From Desulfobacteraceae bacterium (GTDB lineage: Bacteria > Desulfobacterota > Desulfobacteria > Desulfobacterales > JAABPS01): a stretch of 5,664 nucleotides of DNA. Positions 1-5,664 of this stretch are shown piece by piece. The DNA is taken from positions 1 to 5,664 of the forward strand of contig JAABPS010000196.1 of NCBI GenBank assembly GCA_011391835.1, in the 5' to 3' direction. The position numbers and the translations under genes are program-made. The notes under the pieces were generated by a model. That model was not told where the DNA came from and did no database searches. It saw nothing but the letters and a program-made list of their open reading frames with translations. Positions within the stretch are counted from its first letter, which is position 1. Every line of letters begins with the position of its first letter.

Positions 1-292
1 TTGCCGGGCATACAGATACACAGGGCGAATGTCCCTGATCCCCCTTGCCGCCGCAGTGCTGGCAGGGCCTCGGCAGATAGCAGATACCTGTATCCGGAAA
101 TTTTTTGTGATTGGACAGTTTATATACACGCATCCATGTGATGCTCAGCAATTTATCGGATTCATCCTTTTTAAATGGAATATTATTTTCAGCCATACAG
201 GCAACCATGCAGGCGCCGCAGCCGGTGCACATATCAAGGTTGATGACCATTCCGTATTTTTTAGGTTTTCCGTGTGGATGATCGTTTTGCAT
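1..292 (-). CDS. qrcC: QrcC-like 4Fe-4S ferredoxin subunit (3' partial)
   Basis: This is the N-terminal 97 residues of a DmsB/PsrB-type ferredoxin subunit; the gene runs off the window at position 1. Such subunits carry four FeS clusters and relay electrons between the Mo-family subunit and an NrfD-type membrane partner. Seen directly: a first cluster motif with Cys22, 25, 28 and 32 (CTGCGACMVAC), then Cys77 and Cys80 (CQHC), Cys91 and Cys95 followed by Pro. The second set is spaced CX2CX10CX3CP, a longer gap than the usual four residues of DmsB/PsrB. The ATG at 292 is chosen because AAGAGG (298-303) lies 5 bases upstream; the later in-frame ATG at 250 has no suitable ribosome binding site. 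The gene begins 38 bases after qrcB stops, so it is probably co-transcribed. No signal peptide is visible, so export, if any, would be by hitch-hiking on the Tat signal of QrcB. The family is certain; the Qrc assignment rests on gene order. Confidence 0.85.
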   Translation of the reverse strand, partial: MQNDHPHGKPKKYGMVINLDMCTGCGACMVACMAENNIPFKKDESDKLLSITWMRVYKLSNHKKFPDTGICYLPRPCQHCGGKGDQGHSPCVSVCPA

Positions 293-330
293 CAGAACCT
301 CTTGCTATATAAGTATCGAAAGAATCCCTT

Positions 331-2559
331 TCAGGCTTTTCTCAGCTGAGCAGCAATTCCCCAGGCGCCGTCATGACCGGAAACAGGATCTTCGAACGCT
401 CCGATCAGCTCATTTGCATTGGCGCCCTTGCCGGCAAGATATATATCATATCCGGTATGCCCCAACCCCCGGGGCACTGCAACCACATTCGGCAAAATGC
501 CCTCGAACAAGTGAACCCTGACCGTGAGTTCTCCTTTTGGAGTTTTTAATATCACCCGACGTCCTTCAGCCAGTCCATAGGTTTCTGCTGTATCTGGGTG
601 TATTTCAATAAACATGTCTTTCCCTTTGAGAACTGTGTCCTCAAGGGTTTTGATTACAAAAGGCGGGGACCCTATAAAACCGCTGGATAGCCGCGTCGAA
701 TCATACGGAATAAGACTAAGGGGATATATTGGATCTTCTCGTTTGATTCCCATAATACAGAAATGGGGCAGAGAGAAAAGTTCATTATAAGAAAAATCGC
801 ATTTTACCATCTGCGCTTTAACTGTGTTTTTCCATCCGGACGGTTTAAATGTTTCATCCGCCCAAAAGCCATTCTCCTGCAACGCCGCCCATTTATCACC
901 CATCGTCTCCTGGAGGCATTGTTCGTAACTTTCCCAGGGGAAAGCATGTGAAATATATCCTCCCATTTTCCGGGCCAGAGAAATAATGACATCTCCGGAG
1001 TGCTTCGTAGCAAACTGCGGCTTTATAACCGGCCGTGAAAGGCCGATGATAGGACGATGAAAGCTTCGTGCACGGAGAACCTCTTCATACCGCTCAAGAT
1101 ACACATGATCCGGAAGAATAAGATCCGAATGCAGCGCCGTTTCGTCCATGTAGGGGGAAAAGCTGACAATAAAGGGTATTTTCTCAAATGCGTTTCGAAC
1201 GCTGGAACTATCGGGCAGCGAGTAATACGGATTCGCCCCGTGAACAAAAAGAACTTTTACCGGAGACTCTTTAGCGGACTGAATGATCTCGATGAACCGG
1301 CTCGGCAGATATCGCACATAAGGATAATTCTCGGCGCCGGCCCCATCCACACGATCTTTCCGAACGCCTGCTTCCGCTATGCTGTCTTTTCCAACATCGG
1401 GCCACTGAATATAATTCTGCTTTTCAACAGCCCAGACACCCCCTTCCGAATCAATACTTCCTGCCAGAGCGTTTAACGCATGCACGGCCATAAATTCACT
1501 GGCGCTCCCCGGATGTACCCCCTGCCCCTTGCCGCAAATCGCTAACGGTTTTTTTGCGCCGGTAAAGTCTTTTGCGAGCGAGTAAATAACGTTTTGAGGA
1601 ATGCCCGTAATCTTTTCAACATTCTCAGGACTGTATTCATTTACTACCACGCGTTTCCAGTTCTCAAATCCATACGTGTAGTTATGAATAAAATCGTTAT
1701 TATATAATGAGTTCTGAATGATAACATGCGCAAGCCCCAGAGCCAGGACAGCTTCGGTGCCTGGATTAATAGGAATCCAGCGATCAGATAGCGCGGCTGT
1801 ATTCGAAAGACGGGGTTCAATCTGTACAACCTTCACCCCCGTTTTTTTCCATAAACTATTCGCACCAAACATCCGTACCGGCGATCCCCAGCCTTCAAAT
1901 AGCCCGCTGCCAAAACTCAATACAAAGTCCGTGTTTTCCATATCAAACCCGGCCGATGCTTCCATCATGCCCTGCATAAGCTTAAAGACCAGCTCATAGG
2001 AATCATCAATGGATGGCATCCGGATAAAATTAACTGATCCATATACATCGAAAAATCGTCTGAAAAGCGCCGGCACTGTCCCGTAATCGGATCCGGAAAT
2101 ACAGGATAGCGCATGGGATTCATTAGTGGATCGTAATCCATCAAGGGTTTGAGCAACCAGGGCAATGGCGTCCTCCCATGAAATTTTCTCCCATTTCCCC
2201 TCTCCCCGTTTTCCCACTCTCTTCATGGGACATCTCACCCGGCTTGGGCCATAGAGAAACTGCAAACCGGACAAGCCCAGCATACACAATCCGCCCTTAT
2301 TAATCGGATGACCCTCCAGCCCTTCAATTTTCACAGGCCGATCGTCAATCAAGCGGACGGATATACCGCATCCGCCCGGACAAAGCGTGCAGGTTGATTT
2401 CACATGGGTAACGGCACCATCTTCCGGAACCGGTGTCCATGGCCACGTCTGGGTCCATATAGCCGCATCATCCATTAATTTCCAGGGCAAGGGGGATAGC
2501 GTTGTCCCGGCCGCCCCGCCGATAACAAACGATAAAAAACTTCTTCGATCAATCTTCAT
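331..2559 (-). CDS. qrcB: QrcB-like molybdopterin-oxidoreductase-family subunit, Tat-exported
   Basis: A 742-residue protein of the DMSO-reductase superfamily. The N-terminus has a twin-arginine signal (DRRSFLSFV, Arg5-Arg6, then a hydrophobic stretch), so the folded protein is predicted to be periplasmic. A [4Fe-4S] motif follows: Cys57, Cys60, Cys64 and Cys92 (CX2CX3CX27C). Residues of about 105-530 form the molybdopterin oxidoreductase core, and about 610-735 a molydop-binding C-terminal domain. The WTQTWPW stretch before the cluster and SFGSGLFEGWG after it resemble QrcB/ActB rather than catalytic enzymes. Residue 94, where catalytic members usually have Lys or Arg after the last cluster Cys, is Leu, and no clear Cys/Sec metal ligand is seen near residues 180-190. 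Purified Desulfovibrio Qrc was reported to lack molybdenum, so a structural and electron-transfer role is inferred. Start: an in-frame TTG at 2562 directly precedes the ATG at 2559; AGGGG (2568-2572) sits 8 bases before the ATG, which is preferred. PsrA/PhsA-type reductase is the main alternative. Confidence 0.85.
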   Translation of the reverse strand: MKIDRRSFLSFVIGGAAGTTLSPLPWKLMDDAAIWTQTWPWTPVPEDGAVTHVKSTCTLCPGGCGISVRLIDDRPVKIEGLEGHPINKGGLCMLGLSGLQFLYGPSRVRCPMKRVGKRGEGKWEKISWEDAIALVAQTLDGLRSTNESHALSCISGSDYGTVPALFRRFFDVYGSVNFIRMPSIDDSYELVFKLMQGMMEASAGFDMENTDFVLSFGSGLFEGWGSPVRMFGANSLWKKTGVKVVQIEPRLSNTAALSDRWIPINPGTEAVLALGLAHVIIQNSLYNNDFIHNYTYGFENWKRVVVNEYSPENVEKITGIPQNVIYSLAKDFTGAKKPLAICGKGQGVHPGSASEFMAVHALNALAGSIDSEGGVWAVEKQNYIQWPDVGKDSIAEAGVRKDRVDGAGAENYPYVRYLPSRFIEIIQSAKESPVKVLFVHGANPYYSLPDSSSVRNAFEKIPFIVSFSPYMDETALHSDLILPDHVYLERYEEVLRARSFHRPIIGLSRPVIKPQFATKHSGDVIISLARKMGGYISHAFPWESYEQCLQETMGDKWAALQENGFWADETFKPSGWKNTVKAQMVKCDFSYNELFSLPHFCIMGIKREDPIYPLSLIPYDSTRLSSGFIGSPPFVIKTLEDTVLKGKDMFIEIHPDTAETYGLAEGRRVILKTPKGELTVRVHLFEGILPNVVAVPRGLGHTGYDIYLAGKGANANELIGAFEDPVSGHDGAWGIAAQLRKA

Positions 2560-2567
2560 CAAGTTTA

Positions 2568-2572
2568 CCCCT
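2568..2572 (-). promoter_or_regulatory. Ribosome binding site of qrcB
   Basis: AGGGG on the minus strand lies 8 bases before the ATG at 2559 and 5 bases before the in-frame TTG at 2562. The spacing and codon type favour the ATG. Confidence 0.6.
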
Positions 2573-2624
2573 GTTAAAACCGCTCATCTAAATCCATATA
2601 CTGCAACATCATCTTCTGCATACG

Positions 2625-3395
2625 CTATTTATGGCACACAAAACAGGCCTCTGTTTTCTGAGGTGTTGCGGCATTTGGAAACACCTTTGACAGCAGATCG
2701 AAAAACAATTGGGGAGACCGTTCAGTAGTTTTGCCGCCTGCGGCCTCTTTGTGGCATGCCGCACAATCATCCATTTTCATCCGGTCCCATGAATGCTTCT
2801 TTAAACCGGAAATGGCATTCCCCCAGATATCTCTGCTGTATCCCGAAATACGATTCTCTTCATAGTCTTTCAGGTGTGTGGATTCGCCTACTGGGCCATG
2901 GCAGGTGCTGCATTCCATGTCAGCCATTTTGACATGCGCAGCATGGGAAAAAAATACGCAATCTGGCTGTTTTGAATAGATCAGCCATGGAACTTCCCTG
3001 TCTTTGGAGATATATTCTTCAACCAGTATGGTTTCATTCGGGCTCTCGCCAAGAACCTCTTCATGGCAGCTTATACACTGTTCATTTTTTGGGACTCCTG
3101 CAAAACTCCCGTCATCACGGAAAAAATGGCAGCTCTCACAGCCATTGTCCACCTCCTGCATATGAAACGCATGATTAAAATCAATGGGCTGTTTTTTCTG
3201 AGAATAGAGAAGTTTCGGGAAGATGACCCACCCGATAAGCAAACTGATGATCAACCCGGCAATAAAAAACAGGAGAATGGGACCACTGGGTCCATTCTCC
3301 TGTTTATTTTTGTCGGTTTCATGAGGCAGATCCTCTTCCCGGCTGTCTAAAGTCTCCTCTGCCATCTCTTGAACTTTATCTTCTGATTGACCCAT
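2625..3395 (-). CDS. qrcA: QrcA-like membrane-anchored multiheme cytochrome c
   Basis: A 256-residue cytochrome with five CxxCH heme sites at residues 86-90, 107-111, 162-166, 211-215 and 251-255. The last site ends one residue before the stop. One membrane anchor lies at about 40-59 (ILLFFIAGLIISLLIGW and on), preceded by a charged, Glu/Asp-rich cytoplasmic tail of about 38 residues. Two FxHxxH signatures (His75/His78 and His151/His154) precede heme sites 1 and 3, as in cytochromes with bis-histidine ligation. Cys146 is a lone cysteine outside any motif. In the Qrc model this subunit takes electrons from periplasmic tetraheme cytochrome c3 and passes them to the FeS/quinone part. Desulfovibrio QrcA is described as hexaheme and ActA of alternative complex III as pentaheme, so this count is nearer ActA, while the gene order favours Qrc. 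Start: ATG at 3395 has GGGG (3401-3404) 5 bases upstream; an in-frame ATG at 3413 lacks a recognisable ribosome site but cannot be excluded. The gap to qrcB is 65 bases and contains an in-frame extension past the TAG stop. Confidence 0.85.
   Translation of the reverse strand: MGQSEDKVQEMAEETLDSREEDLPHETDKNKQENGPSGPILLFFIAGLIISLLIGWVIFPKLLYSQKKQPIDFNHAFHMQEVDNGCESCHFFRDDGSFAGVPKNEQCISCHEEVLGESPNETILVEEYISKDREVPWLIYSKQPDCVFFSHAAHVKMADMECSTCHGPVGESTHLKDYEENRISGYSRDIWGNAISGLKKHSWDRMKMDDCAACHKEAAGGKTTERSPQLFFDLLSKVFPNAATPQKTEACFVCHK
3264..3310 (-). terminator. Intragenic terminator-like hairpin in qrcA
   Basis: Arms 3267-3284 and 3289-3305 pair over 17 bp (12 bp, one bulged base at 3279, then 5 bp) around a 4-base loop at 3285-3288. 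On the minus strand the stem is followed by six T (3269-3264) and then ATT, the form of an intrinsic terminator. On the plus strand it is followed by TTTATTTTT, so it could act in both directions. It covers qrcA codons of about 31-44, the end of the hydrophilic tail and start of the membrane segment, about 90 bases inside the gene. The structure is plain in the sequence; function as an attenuator or antisense terminator is inferred. Confidence 0.5.
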
Positions 3396-3400
3396 ATAAA

Positions 3401-3404
3401 CCCC
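3401..3404 (-). promoter_or_regulatory. Weak ribosome binding site deciding the qrcA start
   Basis: GGGG lies 5 bases before the ATG at 3395. It is a weak Shine-Dalgarno match, but the alternative ATG at 3413 is preceded by a pyrimidine-rich CTCATCTCATC with no purine run, so 3395 is the better start. Confidence 0.4.
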
Positions 3405-3559
3405 ATGACACATGATGAGATGAGTTGAAGGTACAGCACAGAAAATATCTGCGATGAATGATAGTGCTGAAAACGCATCGGATCATTCGTATCGATAGTT
3501 AGTGTCGGCCTTAAGCGAATGGTCAAAGAAATTATGTCCGCTAAATCCGCGTGACAGGC

Positions 3560-3577
3560 CGGCAATAATTAATGCCG
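3560..3577 (-). promoter_or_regulatory. Candidate operator: 18-bp dyad in the qrcA leader
   Basis: CGGCATTAATTATTGCCG is a palindrome with 8 of 9 base pairs matching (arms CGGCA/TGCCG, TAATTA core). It directly follows the possible -10 box at 3577-3582, where a repressor would block RNA polymerase. My rough estimate of seeing such a match by chance in this 200-base gap is about 0.02. No known regulator consensus is assigned. Confidence 0.3.
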
Positions 3578-3605
3578 ATTTACTCTGCGATCCTTTCTTT
3601 GTCAA
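3577..3605 (-). promoter_or_regulatory. Possible sigma-70-type promoter before qrcA
   Basis: A perfect -35 box TTGACA (3605-3600) is followed after 17 bases by TAAATC (3582-3577), a poor -10 box (3 of 6 matches). It starts 8 bases after the ccsA stop and about 180 bases before the qrcA start. It would allow the qrc genes to be transcribed separately from resB-ccsA. The gap of about 200 bases here, the largest in the window, supports a regulatory role; the weak -10 box argues for caution. Confidence 0.3.
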
Positions 3606-3612
3606 GTGAAAA

Positions 3613-4455
3613 TCATTGCCCCATCGAGCTATAGCTGTGCAATCCCGGAAGGAGATTCACGCCAAAATAAGTGAAAAGAACTGCAAAAAATCCAGCAATA
3701 GAAAGAAAGGCAATCCGTCTTCCCTGCCATCCTCTCATGAAGCGTGCATGAAGCAATATGGCATAAATAAGCCAGGTGATCAGCGACCAGGTCTCCTTCG
3801 GATCCCAGCCCCAGTATCTCCCCCATGCTGAGTTCGCCCATACGGCGCCCGTAATAATACCAATGGTAAGAAACAGGTAGCCAAACGTTATCATCTGATA
3901 CGTCAGCTCATCTAACACATTTAATTCAGGGAAAAAAGAAACGAGGGTATTTTTATTGTTTGATGCACCCTGTTTCAAAAGATACATCACACTTATGCAA
4001 AATGAAATTGCGAACGCCCCATAACCGATAAAACAGGTAATCACGTGCACAATAAGCCAGTTGCTTTTTAAGGCTGGAATCAACGGCAAAATGCGGTCGT
4101 CTATACCTGGCATGGAGGCATAGGCCATTGCCAGAAAAGCAACTAAAACAGCAAAAGCTCCAAGAGACTGCGCCTGATACCTTCGCTCAATTACAAGGTA
4201 AAGCACTGCAATAACAAAAGAAAAGAAGACAAGTGATTCATATTGATTGGACAGGGGTGCATGGCCAATACCCAGACGGTATGATTCTATCCATCGCAGA
4301 ATAAAGCCGGAAGCATTTCCTGCTGCTGAGAAGACAGTGATCCAGGTTGCCGCCTTTCCTAAAGGCGGCTTTTTAAATACCCATGACGCACTATAGAGAA
4401 AAGCGGCCAGACCATAATTAAATGTCGTAATGGATAAAATATAAGAACTGGTCAT
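3613..4455 (-). CDS. ccsA: CcsA/ResC-type cytochrome c synthase subunit
   Basis: A 280-residue polytopic membrane protein of the CcsA/CcmC/CcmF heme-handling family. With ResB it forms the System II cytochrome c synthase, which exports heme and attaches it to CxxCH apocytochromes outside the membrane. Seen directly: the Trp-rich WWD signature WGRYWGWDPKETW at residues 211-223, the GHAPLSNQYES motif at 64-73, and His137, His236 and His273, which fit the conserved heme-ligand histidines of the family. About eight hydrophobic segments lie near 6-25, 35-53, 72-90, 97-113, 133-160, 186-206, 223-240 and 249-267. Length is normal for a stand-alone CcsA. The ATG at 4455 is the only usual start before an upstream in-frame TAA; AAAGGA ends 11 bases upstream, a slightly long spacing. 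It follows resB by 81 bases and precedes qrcA by about 200, so its nearest clear client is the cytochrome next door. Codons of about 28-36 form a perfect inverted repeat. Confidence 0.93.
   Translation of the reverse strand: MTSSYILSITTFNYGLAAFLYSASWVFKKPPLGKAATWITVFSAAGNASGFILRWIESYRLGIGHAPLSNQYESLVFFSFVIAVLYLVIERRYQAQSLGAFAVLVAFLAMAYASMPGIDDRILPLIPALKSNWLIVHVITCFIGYGAFAISFCISVMYLLKQGASNNKNTLVSFFPELNVLDELTYQMITFGYLFLTIGIITGAVWANSAWGRYWGWDPKETWSLITWLIYAILLHARFMRGWQGRRIAFLSIAGFFAVLFTYFGVNLLPGLHSYSSMGQ
4349..4374 (+). terminator. Intrinsic-terminator-like hairpin antisense to ccsA
   Basis: On the plus strand a perfect 9-bp stem GCCGCCTTT / AAAGGCGGC (4349-4357 and 4361-4369) with loop CCT is followed by five T (4370-4374) and AAA. 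This is a textbook intrinsic terminator in form, but it lies inside ccsA on the opposite strand. On the minus strand the stem is followed by AACCTGG, with no T run, so it should not stop ccsA transcription. It could end antisense transcripts running up from the qrcA-ccsA region. Function is inferred only from form. Confidence 0.45.
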
Positions 4456-4536
4456 ATACTGGTTTATCCTTTCTGCTTAAATGTTCGTAGCCCCTTAACG
4501 GACGTAAACGAGGTATCATCAAATCAATAGATTACC

Positions 4537-5664
4537 CTATAATTTCGATAACTTTTCTGACAATTTAACGATTTTATTCTGCGTCCCGACAGGGTTCCTG
4601 TTTGAAGTCCCTGCCAGCATCACAAGGCTTTCTTTTCCTTTTTTCCTGACGTCAACACACAGCCGTTGATGCGGCATAAAAAAAGTAATCGCAATACCAA
4701 TAATTAACACAACAAATCCTGTATACACAACAGGTACGCCTGGGTCTTTTGTAACCTGTAACCCTGTATAGTAAATATGAGGAAGATCTGTTACGGAAAT
4801 AACCATATCGCCGCCCCTCATCTCATCAAAACGGGGAAATTGTAATGGCAAAACCACCCGGGTTCTATTCCCATCTGTATCCGTCAGTGTTCCCTCAAAT
4901 GCGTCTCCAATGGCATGCCCTCTGAATTGAGCCGATTCTGTGTACGCCTCAATTGAAAAGGCTCCCTTTCCTTCTGGAACAGGAACTGTGTCTTTCATTT
5001 TTATTTTTTTCTTATAAATCAGTCCGGTTTCCCTGCTTGTAAAATTCAGCGTAATCTCTTTGGGAGGAAGATCTGTTGGGATCTCACCCCAGTTGTTTTG
5101 AAAGAAATTGATACCATTATATCGAAGCGGATCATTTACAATGATATCTTTTTGCAGCACCTGTCTTCCTTCTTCAAAAATTGACAAGCTGGATCGGTAT
5201 TCTTTTGGCATTCTGTTGTCTTCATCATAATAGCTTATGCTGAAATCATTGCATCGGATTTCAAAGCCCAGATCATAGGTCGTATCTGTATTTCCAATCT
5301 GTATGCGTGTTGCAGAACCTCCTTCAGGTATATTAACAAACCCTTCAAAGCCATAAATAGAACTGATCAGGCAGCCAAATAGCAGAAAAATAATGCTCAA
5401 ATGAACAATATAAACACCCAGCCGTGTCCACCGGTATTTTTCAGCAAAAATACAAAACCCTTCATCTGTCTTTTCGTATCTGCAGTACGGATAAAGGCCC
5501 GAGACGATCGGCATATAGATTTTTTCAAGTATCGCGGGTGAGCGTTTTTCATTAAATTCTTTTTTCCCCTTGATCGTTCTAAATCGTGAAAGATCAAAAA
5601 GAGGTTTTTTTATACATACGATCTTCCACGTGGCAGAAATCCGATCCAATGAACAGACAACGAT
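4537..5664 (-). CDS. resB: ResB-type cytochrome c biogenesis protein (5' partial)
   Basis: ResB (Ccs1) partners CcsA in System II cytochrome c maturation. The frame stays open to the window edge: the five codons before the TTG at 5649 read I-V-V-C-S, and the joined stretch IVVCSLDRISATWKIV matches the conserved ResB region just after the second membrane segment. The TTG is therefore an internal Leu and the true start, with two transmembrane helices, lies outside. In the 375 visible residues (numbered from the edge) there is a membrane segment at about 83-105 with His88 (YIVHLSIIF), a long soluble domain at about 106-310, and the ResB C-terminal signature KDPGVPVVYTGF leading into the last membrane helix at about 313-330, with His332 just after it. 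The soluble domain is expected outside the membrane, where it would receive the apocytochrome. The gene ends in TAG 81 bases before ccsA, consistent with one operon. Confidence 0.92.
   Translation of the reverse strand: MVVCSLDRISATWKIVCIKKPLFDLSRFRTIKGKKEFNEKRSPAILEKIYMPIVSGLYPYCRYEKTDEGFCIFAEKYRWTRLGVYIVHLSIIFLLFGCLISSIYGFEGFVNIPEGGSATRIQIGNTDTTYDLGFEIRCNDFSISYYDEDNRMPKEYRSSLSIFEEGRQVLQKDIIVNDPLRYNGINFFQNNWGEIPTDLPPKEITLNFTSRETGLIYKKKIKMKDTVPVPEGKGAFSIEAYTESAQFRGHAIGDAFEGTLTDTDGNRTRVVLPLQFPRFDEMRGGDMVISVTDLPHIYYTGLQVTKDPGVPVVYTGFVVLIIGIAITFFMPHQRLCVDVRKKGKESLVMLAGTSNRNPVGTQNKIVKLSEKLSKL

Noticed and set aside
427..438. 12-bp palindrome CTTGCCGGCAAG in qrcB
   Set aside because: About one such palindrome is expected by chance in this window and it lies inside coding sequence.
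1057..1476. 139-codon plus-strand reading frame inside qrcB
   Set aside because: It is the shadow of a well-supported gene on the other strand and shows no domain, signal or ribosome site.
2174..2230. 9-bp inverted repeat TCCCATGAA/TTCATGGGA in qrcB
   Set aside because: The loop is 39 bases, about one such match is expected by chance in a window of this size, and it is wholly coding.
2640..2657. 7-bp hairpin AAAACAG/CTGTTTT at the end of qrcA
   Set aside because: The stem is AT-rich and short, with only a T4 tail, and it overlaps the last heme codons; too weak to call a terminator.
2906..2943. Inverted repeat in qrcA (TGCTGC/GCAGCA outside CATGTCA/TGACATG)
   Set aside because: It has unpaired bases between the two stems and no T run, and it encodes near-invariant heme-site residues, so coding constraint and chance explain it.
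3434..3488. Two interlocked short inverted repeats in the qrcA leader (GAATGAT/ATCATTC and CAGCAC/GTGCTG), in an order that would make them mutually exclusive
   Set aside because: Matches of 6 and 7 bp are expected by chance in a 200-base stretch; without conservation data a riboswitch or attenuator claim is not supported.
3347..3565. 72-codon minus-strand reading frame spanning the qrcA leader and qrcA start
   Set aside because: It starts at a TTG without a clear ribosome site, overlaps qrcA out of frame and resembles no known protein.
5647..5649. TTG as the start codon of resB
   Set aside because: The frame is open to the window edge and the upstream codons (IVVCS) continue a conserved ResB segment, so this TTG is an internal leucine.

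Overview
The window holds one co-directional gene cluster, read entirely on the minus strand. In transcription order it runs: resB (5' end outside the window), ccsA, a membrane-anchored five-heme cytochrome c (qrcA-like), a Tat-exported molybdopterin-oxidoreductase-family protein (qrcB-like), and an iron-sulfur ferredoxin subunit (qrcC-like, 3' end outside the window). No tRNA, rRNA, CRISPR array, insertion sequence or phage gene was seen, and no convincing plus-strand gene.

The cytochrome / Mo-family subunit / FeS order, with the last two as separate proteins, matches the Qrc (quinone reductase complex) of sulfate-reducing Desulfobacterota. It fits less well with alternative complex III, where the Mo-like and FeS parts are fused in ActB. 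The next gene beyond position 1 should be an NrfD-type membrane subunit (qrcD). Qrc passes electrons from periplasmic tetraheme cytochromes, fed by hydrogenases and formate dehydrogenases, into the menaquinone pool. The upstream ResB-CcsA pair is a System II cytochrome c synthase, which attaches heme to CxxCH motifs outside the membrane. The locus therefore pairs a heme-attachment machine with a heme-rich complex. The likely source is an anaerobic, sulfate-reducing Desulfobacterota (deltaproteobacterial) genome of moderate GC; genus cannot be given from the sequence.

Layout: 1-292 qrcC (partial); 331-2559 qrcB; 2625-3395 qrcA; 3396-3612 a gene-free leader of about 200 bases with a possible promoter and an 18-bp dyad; 3613-4455 ccsA; 4456-4536 short gap; 4537-5664 resB (partial).

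The main unexpected signals are two strong terminator-like hairpins inside coding sequence. One lies early in qrcA: a 17-bp stem followed by six T on the coding strand. The other lies early in ccsA: a perfect 9-bp stem followed by five T on the antisense strand. A third signal is an in-frame 16-codon extension just past the amber stop of qrcA, ending 14 bases before qrcB. The Mo-family protein keeps its FeS-cluster cysteines but shows no obvious metal ligand, as expected of a QrcB-type subunit that does not use molybdenum.
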